A stretch of DNA of 64,000 nucleotides from Fictibacillus enclensis (GCF_001457035.1 NZ_KQ758617.1:62001-126000); one strand, 5' to 3'. Positions 26,161-34,668 are shown, counted from the first letter of the stretch. The notes: generated by a model not told the origin, from the letters alone. A program made the numbers and translations.

Positions 26161-27477
26161 ATGGGAATGAAATGGAAAGATTGGGACAGAAACATTAAGG
26201 TCCGCCTGCTTGGCGAGTTTGTTATTAATTTATTATTTTGGATGTTTTTCCCGTACATGGCGATTTATTTTTCGGATCAACTTGGAAAAGAACAGGCAGG
26301 GATGCTTTTGGTGGCTTCCCAGCTTGTCGGCGTTGTTACCAATCTGGTTGGCGGCTATTGTGCGGATACGTTTGGCAGAAAAAGAATGATGGTAATTGCC
26401 GGTGCGGGCCAAGCGGTGTCCTTTGCCGTTTTTGCACTTGCCAATTCTCCATGGCTGGATTCACCGGTATTAACCTTTTTGGCGTTTACCGCTTTAGGAT
26501 TATTCGGTTCATTGTACTGGCCTGCCAGCCATGCGATGATTGCAGATGTTGTACCTGAAAAGAACCGCAGTGAAGTATTTGCTGTTTTTTATACAAGTAT
26601 CAACATATCAGTGGTTTTTGGCCCTGCGCTGGGCAGTATTTTCTTCTTTGATTACCGGTTTGAGCTGCTGCTGGCCTGTACGATTGTCGGTATTATTCTG
26701 ACATTTGTACTGCAAAAGTATATCAGGGAAACGGTGCCGGAGAAAAAGCCGATTGCAGAGGACCAGGCAGGAAGCCCGAAAAAGTGGAACCAGGTTGTCC
26801 TCAATCAGCTTAAGGACTACCGTGTCATTGCAAAGGATAAGCTGTTTCTGCTGTTTATTCTTGCAGGTATCCTAGTGGCACAGACGTTTATGCAGCTCGA
26901 TTTATTGATTGCTGTTTATACGACCGAAAAGGTGCCTGTCCAAACGCTTCTGCATCTTGGGAATTGGTCATTTTCCCTTACCGGTGAAAAGGCATTTGGG
27001 TACATTGTTTCGACAAACGGGCTGTTGGTCGCTTTGTTCACCGTATTTATGTCAAAGTGGATGAACAAATATAAAGAGGGGAATGTGTTTGTAATTTCTT
27101 CTCTTTTATATGGAGTGGCGATGCTTTTATACGGGAATACAACGATTCTGTGGTTTCTGTTATTGGCTATTGCGATCTTTACCGCTGCGGAGCTCATGGT
27201 GGTTGGGATTCAGGAAAGCTTTATCTCCAAGCTTGCTCCGGAGCATATGCGCGGTCAATACTTCGCCGCAGCAGGACTTCGTTATTCAATCGGCCGCAGC
27301 CTTGCGCCATTGGCGATTCCGCTTACGCTGTGGATTGGTTTCCGATGGACGTTCTTTCTTCTGTTTGTGTTAACGGTAATCAGCGCCTTTATGTACCACG
27401 TGATGTTTCGTCTCCATGATCAAAAACGGGCGGCGGAAAACAAACAGGAGGCAGTGGCTCCGCAATCGGCCGGTTAA
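26161..27477 (+). CDS. MFS family exporter, probably multidrug
   Basis: This 438-residue transporter has about twelve TM helices, the MFS loop motif GGYCADTFGRKRMM between TM2 and TM3, and a charged central loop (EKKPIAEDQAGSPKK) between the two six-helix halves. The start region offers GTG 26158, ATG 26161 and ATG 26167; I chose 26161. Its leader with peptide, hairpin and terminator points to induction by an inhibitor of translation, hence drug efflux. The substrate is unknown. Confidence 0.83.
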   Translation: MGMKWKDWDRNIKVRLLGEFVINLLFWMFFPYMAIYFSDQLGKEQAGMLLVASQLVGVVTNLVGGYCADTFGRKRMMVIAGAGQAVSFAVFALANSPWLDSPVLTFLAFTALGLFGSLYWPASHAMIADVVPEKNRSEVFAVFYTSINISVVFGPALGSIFFFDYRFELLLACTIVGIILTFVLQKYIRETVPEKKPIAEDQAGSPKKWNQVVLNQLKDYRVIAKDKLFLLFILAGILVAQTFMQLDLLIAVYTTEKVPVQTLLHLGNWSFSLTGEKAFGYIVSTNGLLVALFTVFMSKWMNKYKEGNVFVISSLLYGVAMLLYGNTTILWFLLLAIAIFTAAELMVVGIQESFISKLAPEHMRGQYFAAAGLRYSIGRSLAPLAIPLTLWIGFRWTFFLLFVLTVISAFMYHVMFRLHDQKRAAENKQEAVAPQSAG

Positions 27478-27559
27478 TAAAAAGACCATCAGGGTGACAT
27501 ATATTCCTTTCTCCTTTCATAAGATGGAAATACGAAGCTTGTCTATGGGAGGAAGGGAA

Positions 27560-27832
27560 ATGAAAGGATATGTAGCCCTGGGTCTTGGCGTTTTGCTGGT
27601 TGTTCTGTTTGTTTTAAAGCAATTTTTTGCTCCTATTCAGTATTTCTTTGATCTTACGCCATTTTGGGTTTATTTTGTGGTGGCAGGCATTATATTCAGC
27701 GCCTACCGCAGTTACAACTTGGGATCTGAACAAAAGAAACTGGACTTGAAGGTGATCGAACAAGAAGGGGAAGTTTTCATGAAGCGGATCGCTGAAGAGC
27801 GGGAGCGGAGAAACAAATCAGTAAATGAATAA
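27560..27832 (+). CDS. yhaL: Sporulation protein YhaL
   Basis: This 90-residue protein has two N-terminal TM helices (LGLGVLLVVLFVLKQFF and FWVYFVVAGIIFSAYRSY) and a charged C-terminal helix ending ERERRNKSVNE. It starts at the ATG behind GGAGGAAGGGAA, separated from the MFS frame. B. subtilis YhaL (70 aa) is a sporulation-linked membrane protein encoded beside prsA, as here. Confidence 0.85.
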   Translation: MKGYVALGLGVLLVVLFVLKQFFAPIQYFFDLTPFWVYFVVAGIIFSAYRSYNLGSEQKKLDLKVIEQEGEVFMKRIAEERERRNKSVNE

Positions 27833-27862
27833 AAAACCGGCCAATTGGCCGGTTTTTTTATT
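27833..27862. terminator. Terminator of yhaL
   Basis: AAAACCGGCC pairs with GGCCGGTTTT around a tight AATT centre, with A and T runs on both sides. Confidence 0.85.
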
Positions 27863-27892
27863 TTGATCTATAGTGAGCAGGAGTGGTTGAAA

Positions 27893-27930
27893 CAAAAAGA
27901 GGAGACTCTTAAATGAGCCATCCTCAAACG
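27893..27930 (-). terminator. Probable terminator of prsA
   Basis: On the minus strand GAGGA pairs with TCCTC, with an inner GAG/CTC, followed by TTTTTG. Confidence 0.5.
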
Positions 27931-27944
27931 GGTAGATACCCGGA

Positions 27945-28823
27945 TTACTGTGTTTGCTGCGGTAATTGTGTATCTTGCTTCTTAAGGGCATCCTTAAGAT
28001 CTTTGTCATTGATCTTGATGTCTGCATCCTTCTGAAGCTTGGAAATGACTTCGTCAGTTGATTTTGCTTTTTGCTGCTGCAATTCTTCCTTGATTTGTTT
28101 CTTTTTATCTTCAAACTTATTGCTCTTTTTGTCTTCGACTTTAATAATGTGGTAGCCGAACTGGGTCTTGATCGGATCGCTGACTTGTCCAGGCTTAAGT
28201 TTGAATGCAACCTTGTCAAACTCAGGAACCATCTGGCCCTTGCCAAAGTAGCCAAGTTCTCCACCTTTGGTTTTAGAACCTGGGTCTTTGGAATATTGCT
28301 CAGCAAGTTTTTTGAAATCTCCGCCTTTATCAAGCTTCGCCTTTACTTCATCTGCTGTCTTTTTATCATCCACCAAAATGTGGCTCGCTTTTACTTCTTC
28401 TTTGTACTTGTCATTGAAGAGCTTCTGCATTTCTTTATCGGTTACTTTTACGCCATCCGTTGCCGCTTTTTTATTTAACAGCTGGGTTTTAACAAGCTTT
28501 TTCAAGTCTTTTTCACTCTTGATGCCGTTTTGCTTCAACGCTTGTTTAAACTGGTCGTCGCCGCCCAGCTCTTTTTTGATTTTATCGATTTCGGTGTTAA
28601 TTTCTTTATCTGTAACCTTGTACTTTTTTTCGAGAAGCTTGTTATCTACCATTTGCTTAAGAACCTGATCGCCGTACTGGGCCTTAAGCTCATTGTAGAA
28701 TTGATCCTTGGTGATGTCTCCAGCTTTGGATTCCACAACTTTCTCTGATCCTGCACCTGAGTTGCACGCAGACAGCGACAGAACTCCGGCAGCAAGTCCA
28801 AGGGACACTAACCATTTTTTCAT
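27945..28823 (-). CDS. prsA: Foldase lipoprotein PrsA (peptidyl-prolyl isomerase)
   Basis: The 292-residue protein has the same length as B. subtilis PrsA. Starting at MKKWLVSLG, it has a lipoprotein signal with lipobox LSAC, a SurA-like chaperone region, and a parvulin domain (KASHILVDDKKTADEVKAKL, GGELGYFGKGQMVPEF, FGYHIIKVED, about 133-230), then a polar Gln/Thr-rich tail. It folds secreted proteins at the outer face of the membrane and is essential in many bacilli. In this window it lies near the secretion-stress sensor cssRS, a likely functional partner. Confidence 0.96.
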   Translation of the reverse strand: MKKWLVSLGLAAGVLSLSACNSGAGSEKVVESKAGDITKDQFYNELKAQYGDQVLKQMVDNKLLEKKYKVTDKEINTEIDKIKKELGGDDQFKQALKQNGIKSEKDLKKLVKTQLLNKKAATDGVKVTDKEMQKLFNDKYKEEVKASHILVDDKKTADEVKAKLDKGGDFKKLAEQYSKDPGSKTKGGELGYFGKGQMVPEFDKVAFKLKPGQVSDPIKTQFGYHIIKVEDKKSNKFEDKKKQIKEELQQQKAKSTDEVISKLQKDADIKINDKDLKDALKKQDTQLPQQTQ

Positions 28824-29036
28824 CTGACACACTCCCACTGTTCGAGTAATATTTTCACTGTTTCTACTATAGCATAAACATTCAAAAAAGTACTATGCAT
28901 CATGACAATTATGAGAAAAATTACACATATTTACTTTGCAAGCGAAGAAGAAATTTTAGGAAACCGTGACATTCGTCTAATCAAACCGTGACATATCACT
29001 ATATGATGTGGAGAAGAACAAAGGAGGAGATTTAGA

Positions 29037-29132
29037 ATGGGGTGCGGTACAGGATTGGGCCATAGCTTTTTACTCCTGATTATTCTATTCATTTTGCTGA
29101 TTATCATTGGTTGTACCTGCTTTGCATGCTAA
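29037..29132 (+). CDS. Tiny YjcZ-type membrane protein 1, 31 aa
   Basis: MGCGTGLGHSFLLLIILFIL... is a single TM helix ending GCTCFAC, preceded by AAGGAGGAGATTTAG. It has the core of the tiny Bacillus transmembrane proteins (YjcZ family, which includes SscA/YhzE encoded near prsA in B. subtilis). Members act in spore assembly where tested. First of three in a row. Confidence 0.8.
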   Translation: MGCGTGLGHSFLLLIILFILLIIIGCTCFAC

Positions 29133-29249
29133 GGAACCAAAAGGACGAGTAGGCATGAGTTTAAAAAATCTTCACGAATTCAGGCATTCGCCTAGGCCCC
29201 ACGGGAATAGGCTGCATAGGATACCGTAAGAAATAAAGGAGGTGGCATC

Positions 29250-29345
29250 ATGGGTTTCGCACATGGAAGAGGCTTCGCGTTAATCGTTGTGTTGTTTATT
29301 CTGTTGATCATCGTCGGATGTGTATGTTGGGGAGGCTGGTGCTAA
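29250..29345 (+). CDS. Tiny YjcZ-type membrane protein 2, 31 aa
   Basis: [20 protein letters not shown]... has the classic family core [15 protein letters not shown] and a Cys/Trp tail (CVCWGGWC). The ribosome site AAAGGAGGTGG is optimal. A 117-base spacer separates it from copy 1, and no terminator is evident between them. Confidence 0.83.
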   Translation: MGFAHGRGFALIVVLFILLIIVGCVCWGGWC

Positions 29346-29401
29346 GCACCTGCCGTGCACTACAGTAGTAAACCGGTGATTTTCGCCGGAGGAGGTAAAC
29401 A

Positions 29402-29485
29402 ATGAGCGGTATAGCTGGTGGCTTTGAGCTGATTGTTGTATTGATTATTCTACTCATTATTATTGGCTGTATTTGTTTTTGCTAA
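29402..29485 (+). CDS. Tiny YjcZ-type membrane protein 3, 27 aa
   Basis: MSGIAGGFELIVVLIILLII... ends GCICFC. It is the shortest of the three and starts behind GGAGGAGGTAAACA. The C-terminal cysteines recur in all three copies, suggesting disulfide cross-linking or lipidation. A terminator follows. Confidence 0.8.
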   Translation: MSGIAGGFELIVVLIILLIIIGCICFC

Positions 29486-29492
29486 TGAAGCA

Positions 29493-29521
29493 CGGAGGGG
29501 AGGCGCATGCCATCCCCTTTG
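29493..29521 (+). terminator. Terminator of the tiny-protein cluster
   Basis: GAGGGGA pairs with TCCCCTT around an eleven-base loop; it separates the cluster from a convergent gene. Confidence 0.5.
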
Positions 29522-29707
29522 TTAGTATGTAAAAATGTTTTCTACATAGGCACTGACTAAAAGCAATGTGATTAAAACATTGATTGTACGGAATACATTG
29601 GGCTGACTTTCAGCCGGAATGGATTTTTTTGCACAGAGTTCATTCGTCAGGGCATTAAAGATGAACAAAAATATAGGTGCAAGAATTACAAATATTAATC
29701 CTGGCAT
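29522..29707 (-). CDS. Hypothetical small membrane protein, 61 aa
   Basis: The protein begins MPGLIFVILAPIFLFIFNAL and has two hydrophobic helices (about 1-20 and 40-56) around a polar loop (NELCAKKSIPAESQPN). The ATG has GGAGGT seven bases upstream. It diverges from the ypmS-like gene. No family recognised. Confidence 0.65.
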   Translation of the reverse strand: MPGLIFVILAPIFLFIFNALTNELCAKKSIPAESQPNVFRTINVLITLLLVSAYVENIFTY

Positions 29708-29796
29708 GTTACAATACCTCCATAAAAAGCTACCATTCTTACTTTAACAAAAGTTGGAGAATAAGAATAGAAAAAAAGCACGGATGGAGGATATAA

Positions 29797-30363
29797 ATGA
29801 TAAATAAATGGAAGTGGGCCTTTTTGACCTTGGCTGCTCTAGTGGTCATCGGGCTCATCATCGTTGTTTCTTTGCTGTTTTCCGGAGGAGAGAAGAATTT
29901 TGATCAAAATGCCAATGATTCATTGCCGGCAGGGAAAAAGTTGTTCACCATACATACAGGCAAGGAGCAGGCTGCTTTTTTAATGAATAAAGAGCTCGAA
30001 GACCAAAAAGGTGTGAACATGAAAGCTGAGCTCACCGATCAGGTAAAACTGCTCGGTAAGGCAGACTTGTTTGGACGGGAAATCATGTACCAGATGGACC
30101 TCGATCCTGAAGTAATGAAAAACGGAGATTTGGTTCTTCATGAAAAGAATGTCCGGGTAGGAAGGCTGAACCTGCCGGGAGAACAGGTTCTCACTCTGGT
30201 ATCCAATACGGTGGATCTGCCGAAGTGGGTTAAGGTTTATCCGCAGGAGGAACTGATCCAGGTCCAGCTGACAAAGATGAAGGTGAAGAAACACATTGAA
30301 GTAAAGGCAAAAAAGGTGGATTTAAAAAACGATGAAATTATCATCGATGTATTGAGCAAGTAA
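29797..30363 (+). CDS. YpmS-family (DUF2140) membrane-anchored protein
   Basis: The 188-residue protein has one N-terminal TM helix (about 8-30) and an extracytoplasmic beta-rich domain resembling the DUF2140/YpmS family (LNLPGEQVLTLVSNTVDLPKWVKVYPQEELIQVQLTKM... is the conserved block, here about residues 123-165). The start follows GGAGG. B. subtilis ypmS is elsewhere in its genome, so this is either a paralogue or a moved gene. Function unknown. Confidence 0.75.
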   Translation: MINKWKWAFLTLAALVVIGLIIVVSLLFSGGEKNFDQNANDSLPAGKKLFTIHTGKEQAAFLMNKELEDQKGVNMKAELTDQVKLLGKADLFGREIMYQMDLDPEVMKNGDLVLHEKNVRVGRLNLPGEQVLTLVSNTVDLPKWVKVYPQEELIQVQLTKMKVKKHIEVKAKKVDLKNDEIIIDVLSK

Positions 30364-30404
30364 TTGCAGACAAGCAGGCAGTATATGGAGAAATTTTGAA
30401 GAAA

Positions 30405-30441
30405 ACAAGAAAGCCGCCTTACAAAAAAGGCGGCTTTGCTA
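30405..30441 (+). terminator. Terminator of the ypmS-like gene
   Basis: AAAGCCGCCTT pairs with AAGGCGGCTTT around a short A-rich loop. Confidence 0.8.
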
Positions 30442-30479
30442 TACAATAGAAAGTATAGATCGACGATAAAGAAAGCAGG

Positions 30480-30827
30480 ATGAAGATGGAAACGATTGAA
30501 GAACGTGTTGAACGGCTGGAGTATTATAACTGGCTGACTGTACAATCGATTAATTTAAGGACATATCCCTTCTACACACTGGTGATGGAAAAACACCTCA
30601 CCGAGGCAGAAGTGGAAGATGTCCTTTCATTGTGTAATGAACTTCACCGGCGTTTCACCGCTCAGACGGAGAACGGCTATGTCCAATACCTTCCTCTTCT
30701 TCTCCATTTCGCCGGAATGCTCAATTCAAAGTTGAAGCCGGGAGAAACCATCGAAGTTTTGCGTCTCCAGGGAATTCATCCAGAACTCATGGATAAACTC
30801 TATGAACTGGCACGGCGTTATGAATGA
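30480..30827 (+). CDS. yhaI: YhaI, DUF1878 family protein
   Basis: The 115-residue helical protein begins [17 protein letters not shown] after two extra codons and carries [19 protein letters not shown]. It matches B. subtilis YhaI (113 aa) in length and location next to hpr. Its last codons overlap the convergent hpr gene by 10 bases. The ATG at 30486 is an alternative start. Function unknown. Confidence 0.82.
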   Translation: MKMETIEERVERLEYYNWLTVQSINLRTYPFYTLVMEKHLTEAEVEDVLSLCNELHRRFTAQTENGYVQYLPLLLHFAGMLNSKLKPGETIEVLRLQGIHPELMDKLYELARRYE

Positions 30828-31402
30828 ACGCTGGCCAGCTCTGGGGTCATCGGAATGACATTGCTCGGTGTTTTCTCCTCAAGGCTTTCCTCTATTTTTT
30901 CTTCCAGTTTGTTAAAAATGGTCATAAAATCCTCACCATAAATATTTCGAAGCATGCTCATAATCTCAGGGAATTCGGGAAACTTCCCAAAAAGGTCCTT
31001 GATCGGCAGTGCTGATGTATAAACACCAAATTTGGCTGGATCATACGTTTCCATTGTTTTTAAGAGCAATTCTTCACCCTTATCTGTCAATTGAATGTAT
31101 GTATTCCGCTTGTCGTTTTCTCTTTTGGAAAAAGACAGATATCCTTGTTCTTCCAGCTTTTTCGAAAAATTGAATGCAGTGGAAACATGCATGACACCAA
31201 ACTTTGCGATATCGGAAATGCTTGCCCCTTCCAGATGGTGAGCAATCCATAAAATATGGTGTTCATTTATGTTTAACCCAAAATCCTTGATCCAATTTTG
31301 CCAGTCTTTTTCCACGCTTTTCCATAGCGCCTTACTGATTTGAGCGAATGTCTGACTGAAAATCATCGCTTCTTTTAAACTCGTTAAATTATTCTTATCC
31401 AT
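30818..31402 (-). CDS. hpr: Transition-state regulator Hpr (ScoC), MarR family
   Basis: The 194-residue MarR-type regulator has a winged helix ([35 protein letters not shown], then the wing [15 protein letters not shown]) and the long C-terminal extension typical of Hpr/ScoC. In B. subtilis it represses extracellular protease, peptide transport and sporulation genes. Its neighbours yhaI and yhaH match B. subtilis. It overlaps yhaI tail to tail. Confidence 0.93.
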   Translation of the reverse strand: MDKNNLTSLKEAMIFSQTFAQISKALWKSVEKDWQNWIKDFGLNINEHHILWIAHHLEGASISDIAKFGVMHVSTAFNFSKKLEEQGYLSFSKRENDKRNTYIQLTDKGEELLLKTMETYDPAKFGVYTSALPIKDLFGKFPEFPEIMSMLRNIYGEDFMTIFNKLEEKIEESLEEKTPSNVIPMTPELASVHS

Positions 31403-31569
31403 ACCAAATGCCCTCCATTACAACATATAAGAACATCAATCTATTCCTCATTATGCCAGTGTTTCCTATAATAAGAAAGTAAAATTTTTGAAAAACGCAA
31501 GAAAAATTGGTAATAAAGGCGCGAAACTTAAGTATGATAAGATAGCAACGATGATTTCGTCCGTAACAA

Positions 31570-31596
31570 AAGAAATCTCCTTTTTAGGAGATCCCT
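31570..31596 (-). terminator. Terminator of yhaH
   Basis: ATCTCCT and AGGAGAT flank a TTTT loop just past the yhaH stop; on the minus strand it leads into a T-containing tract. Confidence 0.55.
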
Positions 31597-31604
31597 GGTG
31601 AATT

Positions 31605-31961
31605 TTATTTTGCCACAGTGCTTTTTGTCTCTTCAATGGTTCCCTGGATTTCCTTTACACCCTCCTGAATATGTTCCATGTTGGGCTGGACACCTTCCTT
31701 CCAGTGGCTGATGTCCTTTTTCAGATCAGCTGATGCCTGCTTGAAGGCATCTTTACCTTCCTTTGATATAAACATCACTTTTTCCTTCAATGTGATGCTG
31801 TTTTGTTTCATTTTGGAAACCGATCCTTTCAGCTTGGCCGCCCCGTTTTTAATATCCTGTCTGACGTCCTTGCCCGATTTGGGAGCGGAGAGAAGCGCAG
31901 TAGCACCTGTAATAATTGTTCCGATCGCGAAACCGTAAAGTAGAGATTTTGTTTTAGCCAT
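31605..31961 (-). CDS. yhaH: YhaH, YtxH-like general stress/spore membrane protein
   Basis: This 118-residue protein has an N-terminal hydrophobic, Gly-rich segment (LLYGFAIGTIITGATALLSAPKSGKDVR, the YtxH signature) and a long Lys/Glu-rich amphipathic helix. It probably sits with the N-terminus in the membrane and the coil in the cytoplasm. The ATG follows AGGAGGAATTA. Position next to hpr matches B. subtilis yhaH. Confidence 0.85.
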   Translation of the reverse strand: MAKTKSLLYGFAIGTIITGATALLSAPKSGKDVRQDIKNGAAKLKGSVSKMKQNSITLKEKVMFISKEGKDAFKQASADLKKDISHWKEGVQPNMEHIQEGVKEIQGTIEETKSTVAK

Positions 31962-32113
31962 GATTAATTCCTCCTCTTTTATATTTACTAATTACTTTCT
32001 TGCTGTTAAAGAAAAATTCCTATTAAAAAATTTCCCGAAATGAGAAATATTTAACGATGTTTTTCGGCATGTTTGGACAGGCGCCTGAATATCTTAATAG
32101 GGGGTGAGGACAG

Positions 32114-32308
32114 ATGAGCTGGATATCTTGGTTTTTTCTGGCTGCAGGACTGTTTCTGATTATACGTATGCTGTACTCATTAAACACTACCCGCCATTAC
32201 TCTTTTCGTAACACACAGATTATTAGACAAAGAAAAAAAGCTTTATTTGTCGGTCTTATGGGAATTAGCGGACTTTTGCTTTTTTTGATTGTATTTGTCA
32301 TAAAATAA
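32114..32308 (+). CDS. Hypothetical small membrane protein, 64 aa
   Basis: MSWISWFFLAAGLFLIIRML has one TM helix at the start; a second (VGLMGISGLLLFLIVFVI) ends the protein, with a basic stretch (RQRKK) between. The ribosome site is GGGGTGAGGAC. Its own terminator follows. No family recognised. Confidence 0.7.
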   Translation: MSWISWFFLAAGLFLIIRMLYSLNTTRHYSFRNTQIIRQRKKALFVGLMGISGLLLFLIVFVIK

Positions 32309-32317
32309 CGAAAAAAG

Positions 32318-32350
32318 GGGAAAGCTGATTCTTTGTGAATCGGCTTTTTT
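32318..32350 (+). terminator. Terminator of the 64-aa gene
   Basis: AAAGCTGATTC pairs with GAATCGGCTTT (one G-U) around a five-base loop and ends in six Ts. Confidence 0.85.
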
Positions 32351-32413
32351 ATGTTAGAAATAAAGGAGATAAAGGTATAATAACAACAAGTCAAGAGGAA
32401 GGGGTTTAGTATT

Positions 32414-32830
32414 ATGGAGCGTCACACCATTGGCAACTATTTTAACAAAATGAAAAGCAAAGCTTCTGTCATTCTCGATGATGATAAGCAAACGGGCGAG
32501 CTGATCACGGATGCGGAGAAGAAAACTGAAACCGCACAGAACAACAGCGGCCTTCGCGAGCTGATTACCCAGGTGAGAAGCTTGATCCGGCTGGTGAAGC
32601 ATTACCGTGACGGCACGTACCGCGAAGTATCCAAAAAATCAATGATGCTTGTGGTTGCTGCCTTGCTTTACTTTGTCAGCCCGATTGATGCGGTTCCCGA
32701 CTTCCTGGTGGGAATTGGATTATTGGATGATGCGGCTGTACTCGCTTTTTTATACAAAACAATCAAGGAAGAAATCGATCACTACATGGAATGGGAAGAA
32801 AAAGAGCAAACAATAAAGCCGGCACCTTAA
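32414..32830 (+). CDS. YkvA/DUF1232 family membrane protein
   Basis: The 138-residue protein carries the DUF1232 signature: a helix-rich N-terminus, then LYFVSPIDAVPDFLVGIGLLDDAAVLAFLYKTI (about 82-114). The DxxPD segment between two short hydrophobic helices is the family's marker. The start follows AGGAAGGGG. Function unknown; in B. subtilis a member is ykvA. Confidence 0.83.
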   Translation: MERHTIGNYFNKMKSKASVILDDDKQTGELITDAEKKTETAQNNSGLRELITQVRSLIRLVKHYRDGTYREVSKKSMMLVVAALLYFVSPIDAVPDFLVGIGLLDDAAVLAFLYKTIKEEIDHYMEWEEKEQTIKPAP

Positions 32831-32853
32831 TTCCAGGTACCGGCCCTTTTTTG
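32817..32853. terminator. Terminator between the DUF1232 gene and trpP
   Basis: AGCCGG-ACCT pairs with AGGT-CCGGC with small bulges and ends in six Ts. Confidence 0.75.
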
Positions 32854-33405
32854 TTATGCTTTTTTTGCTGTATTTTGAGCTGCAACCGCTTTGCTGTTCT
32901 GCGGCGCTGTACGTTTACGCACGCTGTTTGCCACAGGATAAATCACAAACATGACCACACAGTTAATAGCAGCTGTCGGCAGAACAACTGTGAGGAACAG
33001 GGCTGAAAATGTTCCTGGAAGTCCGGCTACGAGTAGAGCCGTTCCTAGGAAAATGGACCCGCTCACCATGGTTCCGACAAGTGTGAGGATCGCAGCGGTC
33101 AAGGCATTTAGTTTAATACGGGAAATCAACAGGAATAGTGCCAGAAATACGAGTGCACTGATTGGTTTGTCTACCAGGTTGGCAATCTGCCCTCCTGGAA
33201 AAGTGGTTGTAATGGCTGTAATGACCCCTGTTGCCAGTGCAGCGACAATCACATTGGACAGCGCCGGAAACATGATAATGGTCAAAAATAGCATAGTCAG
33301 CATCATGTCAGGCCTCATGCCCAAAAATAAAGGGGGCATAACGGCATGCAGGACATACCCCAAGGCTAAAAGTACAGCAGTTATTGCTAAAGATCTTGTT
33401 TTCAT
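32854..33405 (-). CDS. trpP: Tryptophan transporter TrpP (YhaG)
   Basis: The 183-residue membrane protein has about six helices and conserved segments MPPLFLGMRPDMMLTMLFL and ITTTFPGGQIANLVDKPISA, characteristic of TrpP. It takes up tryptophan. The ATG is only 2 bases from a set of five (G/U)AG triplets that include the Shine-Dalgarno, so translation is expected to be shut off by tryptophan-loaded TRAP, as for B. subtilis trpP. The C-terminus has an extra polar tail relative to the 172-aa B. subtilis protein. Confidence 0.93.
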   Translation of the reverse strand: MKTRSLAITAVLLALGYVLHAVMPPLFLGMRPDMMLTMLFLTIIMFPALSNVIVAALATGVITAITTTFPGGQIANLVDKPISALVFLALFLLISRIKLNALTAAILTLVGTMVSGSIFLGTALLVAGLPGTFSALFLTVVLPTAAINCVVMFVIYPVANSVRKRTAPQNSKAVAAQNTAKKA

Positions 33406-33462
33406 ATCTCATCTCTCCTCAACTCAACTAGTTACTTCCTTCATAGGTGCTCTCGTGCCCTC
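33406..33462 (-). promoter_or_regulatory. TRAP-binding site on the trpP mRNA
   Basis: On the minus strand five triplets UAG, GAG, GAG, GAG, GAG lie at an exact 5-base period (complement positions 33428, 33423, 33418, 33413, 33408), each followed by two spacer bases, the last ending 2 bases before AUG. Two more GAGs lie at 33452 and 33460. Blocking these hides the Shine-Dalgarno. Confidence 0.75.
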
Positions 33463-33520
33463 TGCAAAGAAGTTCATCTTATTTTAACAAATTTCACAAG
33501 CGTTGAACAGGCAACAAGCC

Positions 33521-34606
33521 CTAATTACCTTGTTTTTCCTGAAACTCATTCATAAATTTCTTTAGTGCCTTGCAGGCTTCCATAGGAACCGCATTATACG
33601 CCGAAGCTCTGCATCCCCCAACTGAACGGTGTCCGGCAAGTCCGGAGAATCCTTGCTCCTGTGCCTCTTTTAAAAATTGCTTCGTCAGCTCTTCGTTTTG
33701 CAAGGTGAAGGTAATGTTCATCAAAGAACGGCTGTCTTTTTCGGCATGGCCGGTATAAAAGCCGCCGCTTTCATCAATAGCGTCATAAATAAGCTTTGCT
33801 TTTTCCTTGTTTCGTCTTTCCAGTTCTTCAAGACCGCCCAGGTCCTTTGCCCACTCGAGTACCAGCTTTAGCAGATAGATTGAAAAAGTAGGTGGTGTAT
33901 TATAAAGCGAACGGTTTTTGATATGTGTTTCATAAGAGAGTATAGTCGGAAGTTCTTTATTTGCTTTGTCCGCTACATCCTTTCGCATAATAACAACGGT
34001 AACACCAGCTGGCCCCAGATTCTTCTGTGCGCCTGCATAGATCATTCCAAATTTTTCAACAGGGAATCGTTTGCTGAGAATGTCACTGGACATATCAGCG
34101 ATCAAGAAAGGGTGCTCCAGGTTGTCGAACGAAGCCCATTGCGTACCGAAAATGGTGTTGTTGCTTGTCACGTGTACATACGTATAGTCATCGGAAGAAA
34201 GAGAAGGGATTTCGGGGATGGAGGAATAGTTGGAAGATTTCCCCGACACGATTTCCTCAGCTTCCCCAATTTTTTTCGCTTCCTTCAGGGCTTTCTCTGA
34301 CCATGCCCCTGTGAGGATGTAGCCCGGCTTTTCGTTTTGTTTCATGAAATTCATGGGAATCATGGCAAACTGCAGGCTTGCACCGCCCTGTAGAAATAGG
34401 ATCTCATACTCATTGGGGATGGATAAGAGCTCCTTTAACAAGCTTTTTGCCTCCTCATGCACCGCTTCATAATGCTTTCCGCGGTGACTGTGCTCCATGA
34501 TGCTGATTCCGGTATCCTCAAAGTCCAAAAGCTCTTCTTTCGCTTTTTCCAATACTTCCCGCGGCAAAGCAGCGGGACCGGCGTTGAAATTATACACTTG
34601 TTTCAT
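33521..34606 (-). CDS. serC: Phosphoserine aminotransferase SerC
   Basis: The 361-residue class V PLP enzyme converts 3-phosphohydroxypyruvate and glutamate to phosphoserine in serine synthesis. It begins YNFNAGPAALPREVLE, the family N-terminus; the PLP lysine is in YAGAQKNLGPAG near residue 196, and HRSVGGCRASAYNAV is the phosphate-binding end. The start follows GGAGGAAC. It is monocistronic, between trpP and hit. Confidence 0.96.
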   Translation of the reverse strand: MKQVYNFNAGPAALPREVLEKAKEELLDFEDTGISIMEHSHRGKHYEAVHEEAKSLLKELLSIPNEYEILFLQGGASLQFAMIPMNFMKQNEKPGYILTGAWSEKALKEAKKIGEAEEIVSGKSSNYSSIPEIPSLSSDDYTYVHVTSNNTIFGTQWASFDNLEHPFLIADMSSDILSKRFPVEKFGMIYAGAQKNLGPAGVTVVIMRKDVADKANKELPTILSYETHIKNRSLYNTPPTFSIYLLKLVLEWAKDLGGLEELERRNKEKAKLIYDAIDESGGFYTGHAEKDSRSLMNITFTLQNEELTKQFLKEAQEQGFSGLAGHRSVGGCRASAYNAVPMEACKALKKFMNEFQEKQGN

Positions 34607-34629
34607 GAATGAAGTTCCTCCTCTGGTGA

Positions 34630-34658
34630 AATAAAAAACTGCCTTTAGACAGGCAGTG
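34630..34658 (-). terminator. Terminator of hit
   Basis: CACTGCCT and AGGCAGT form a stem around a short loop with a six-T run on the minus strand. Confidence 0.85.
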
Positions 34659-34668
34659 ATCGGTTTGA

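Noticed and set aside
34607-34668. T-box or other riboswitch before serC
   Set aside because: The gap is 62 bases and is taken up by the hit terminator; there is no room for a riboswitch.
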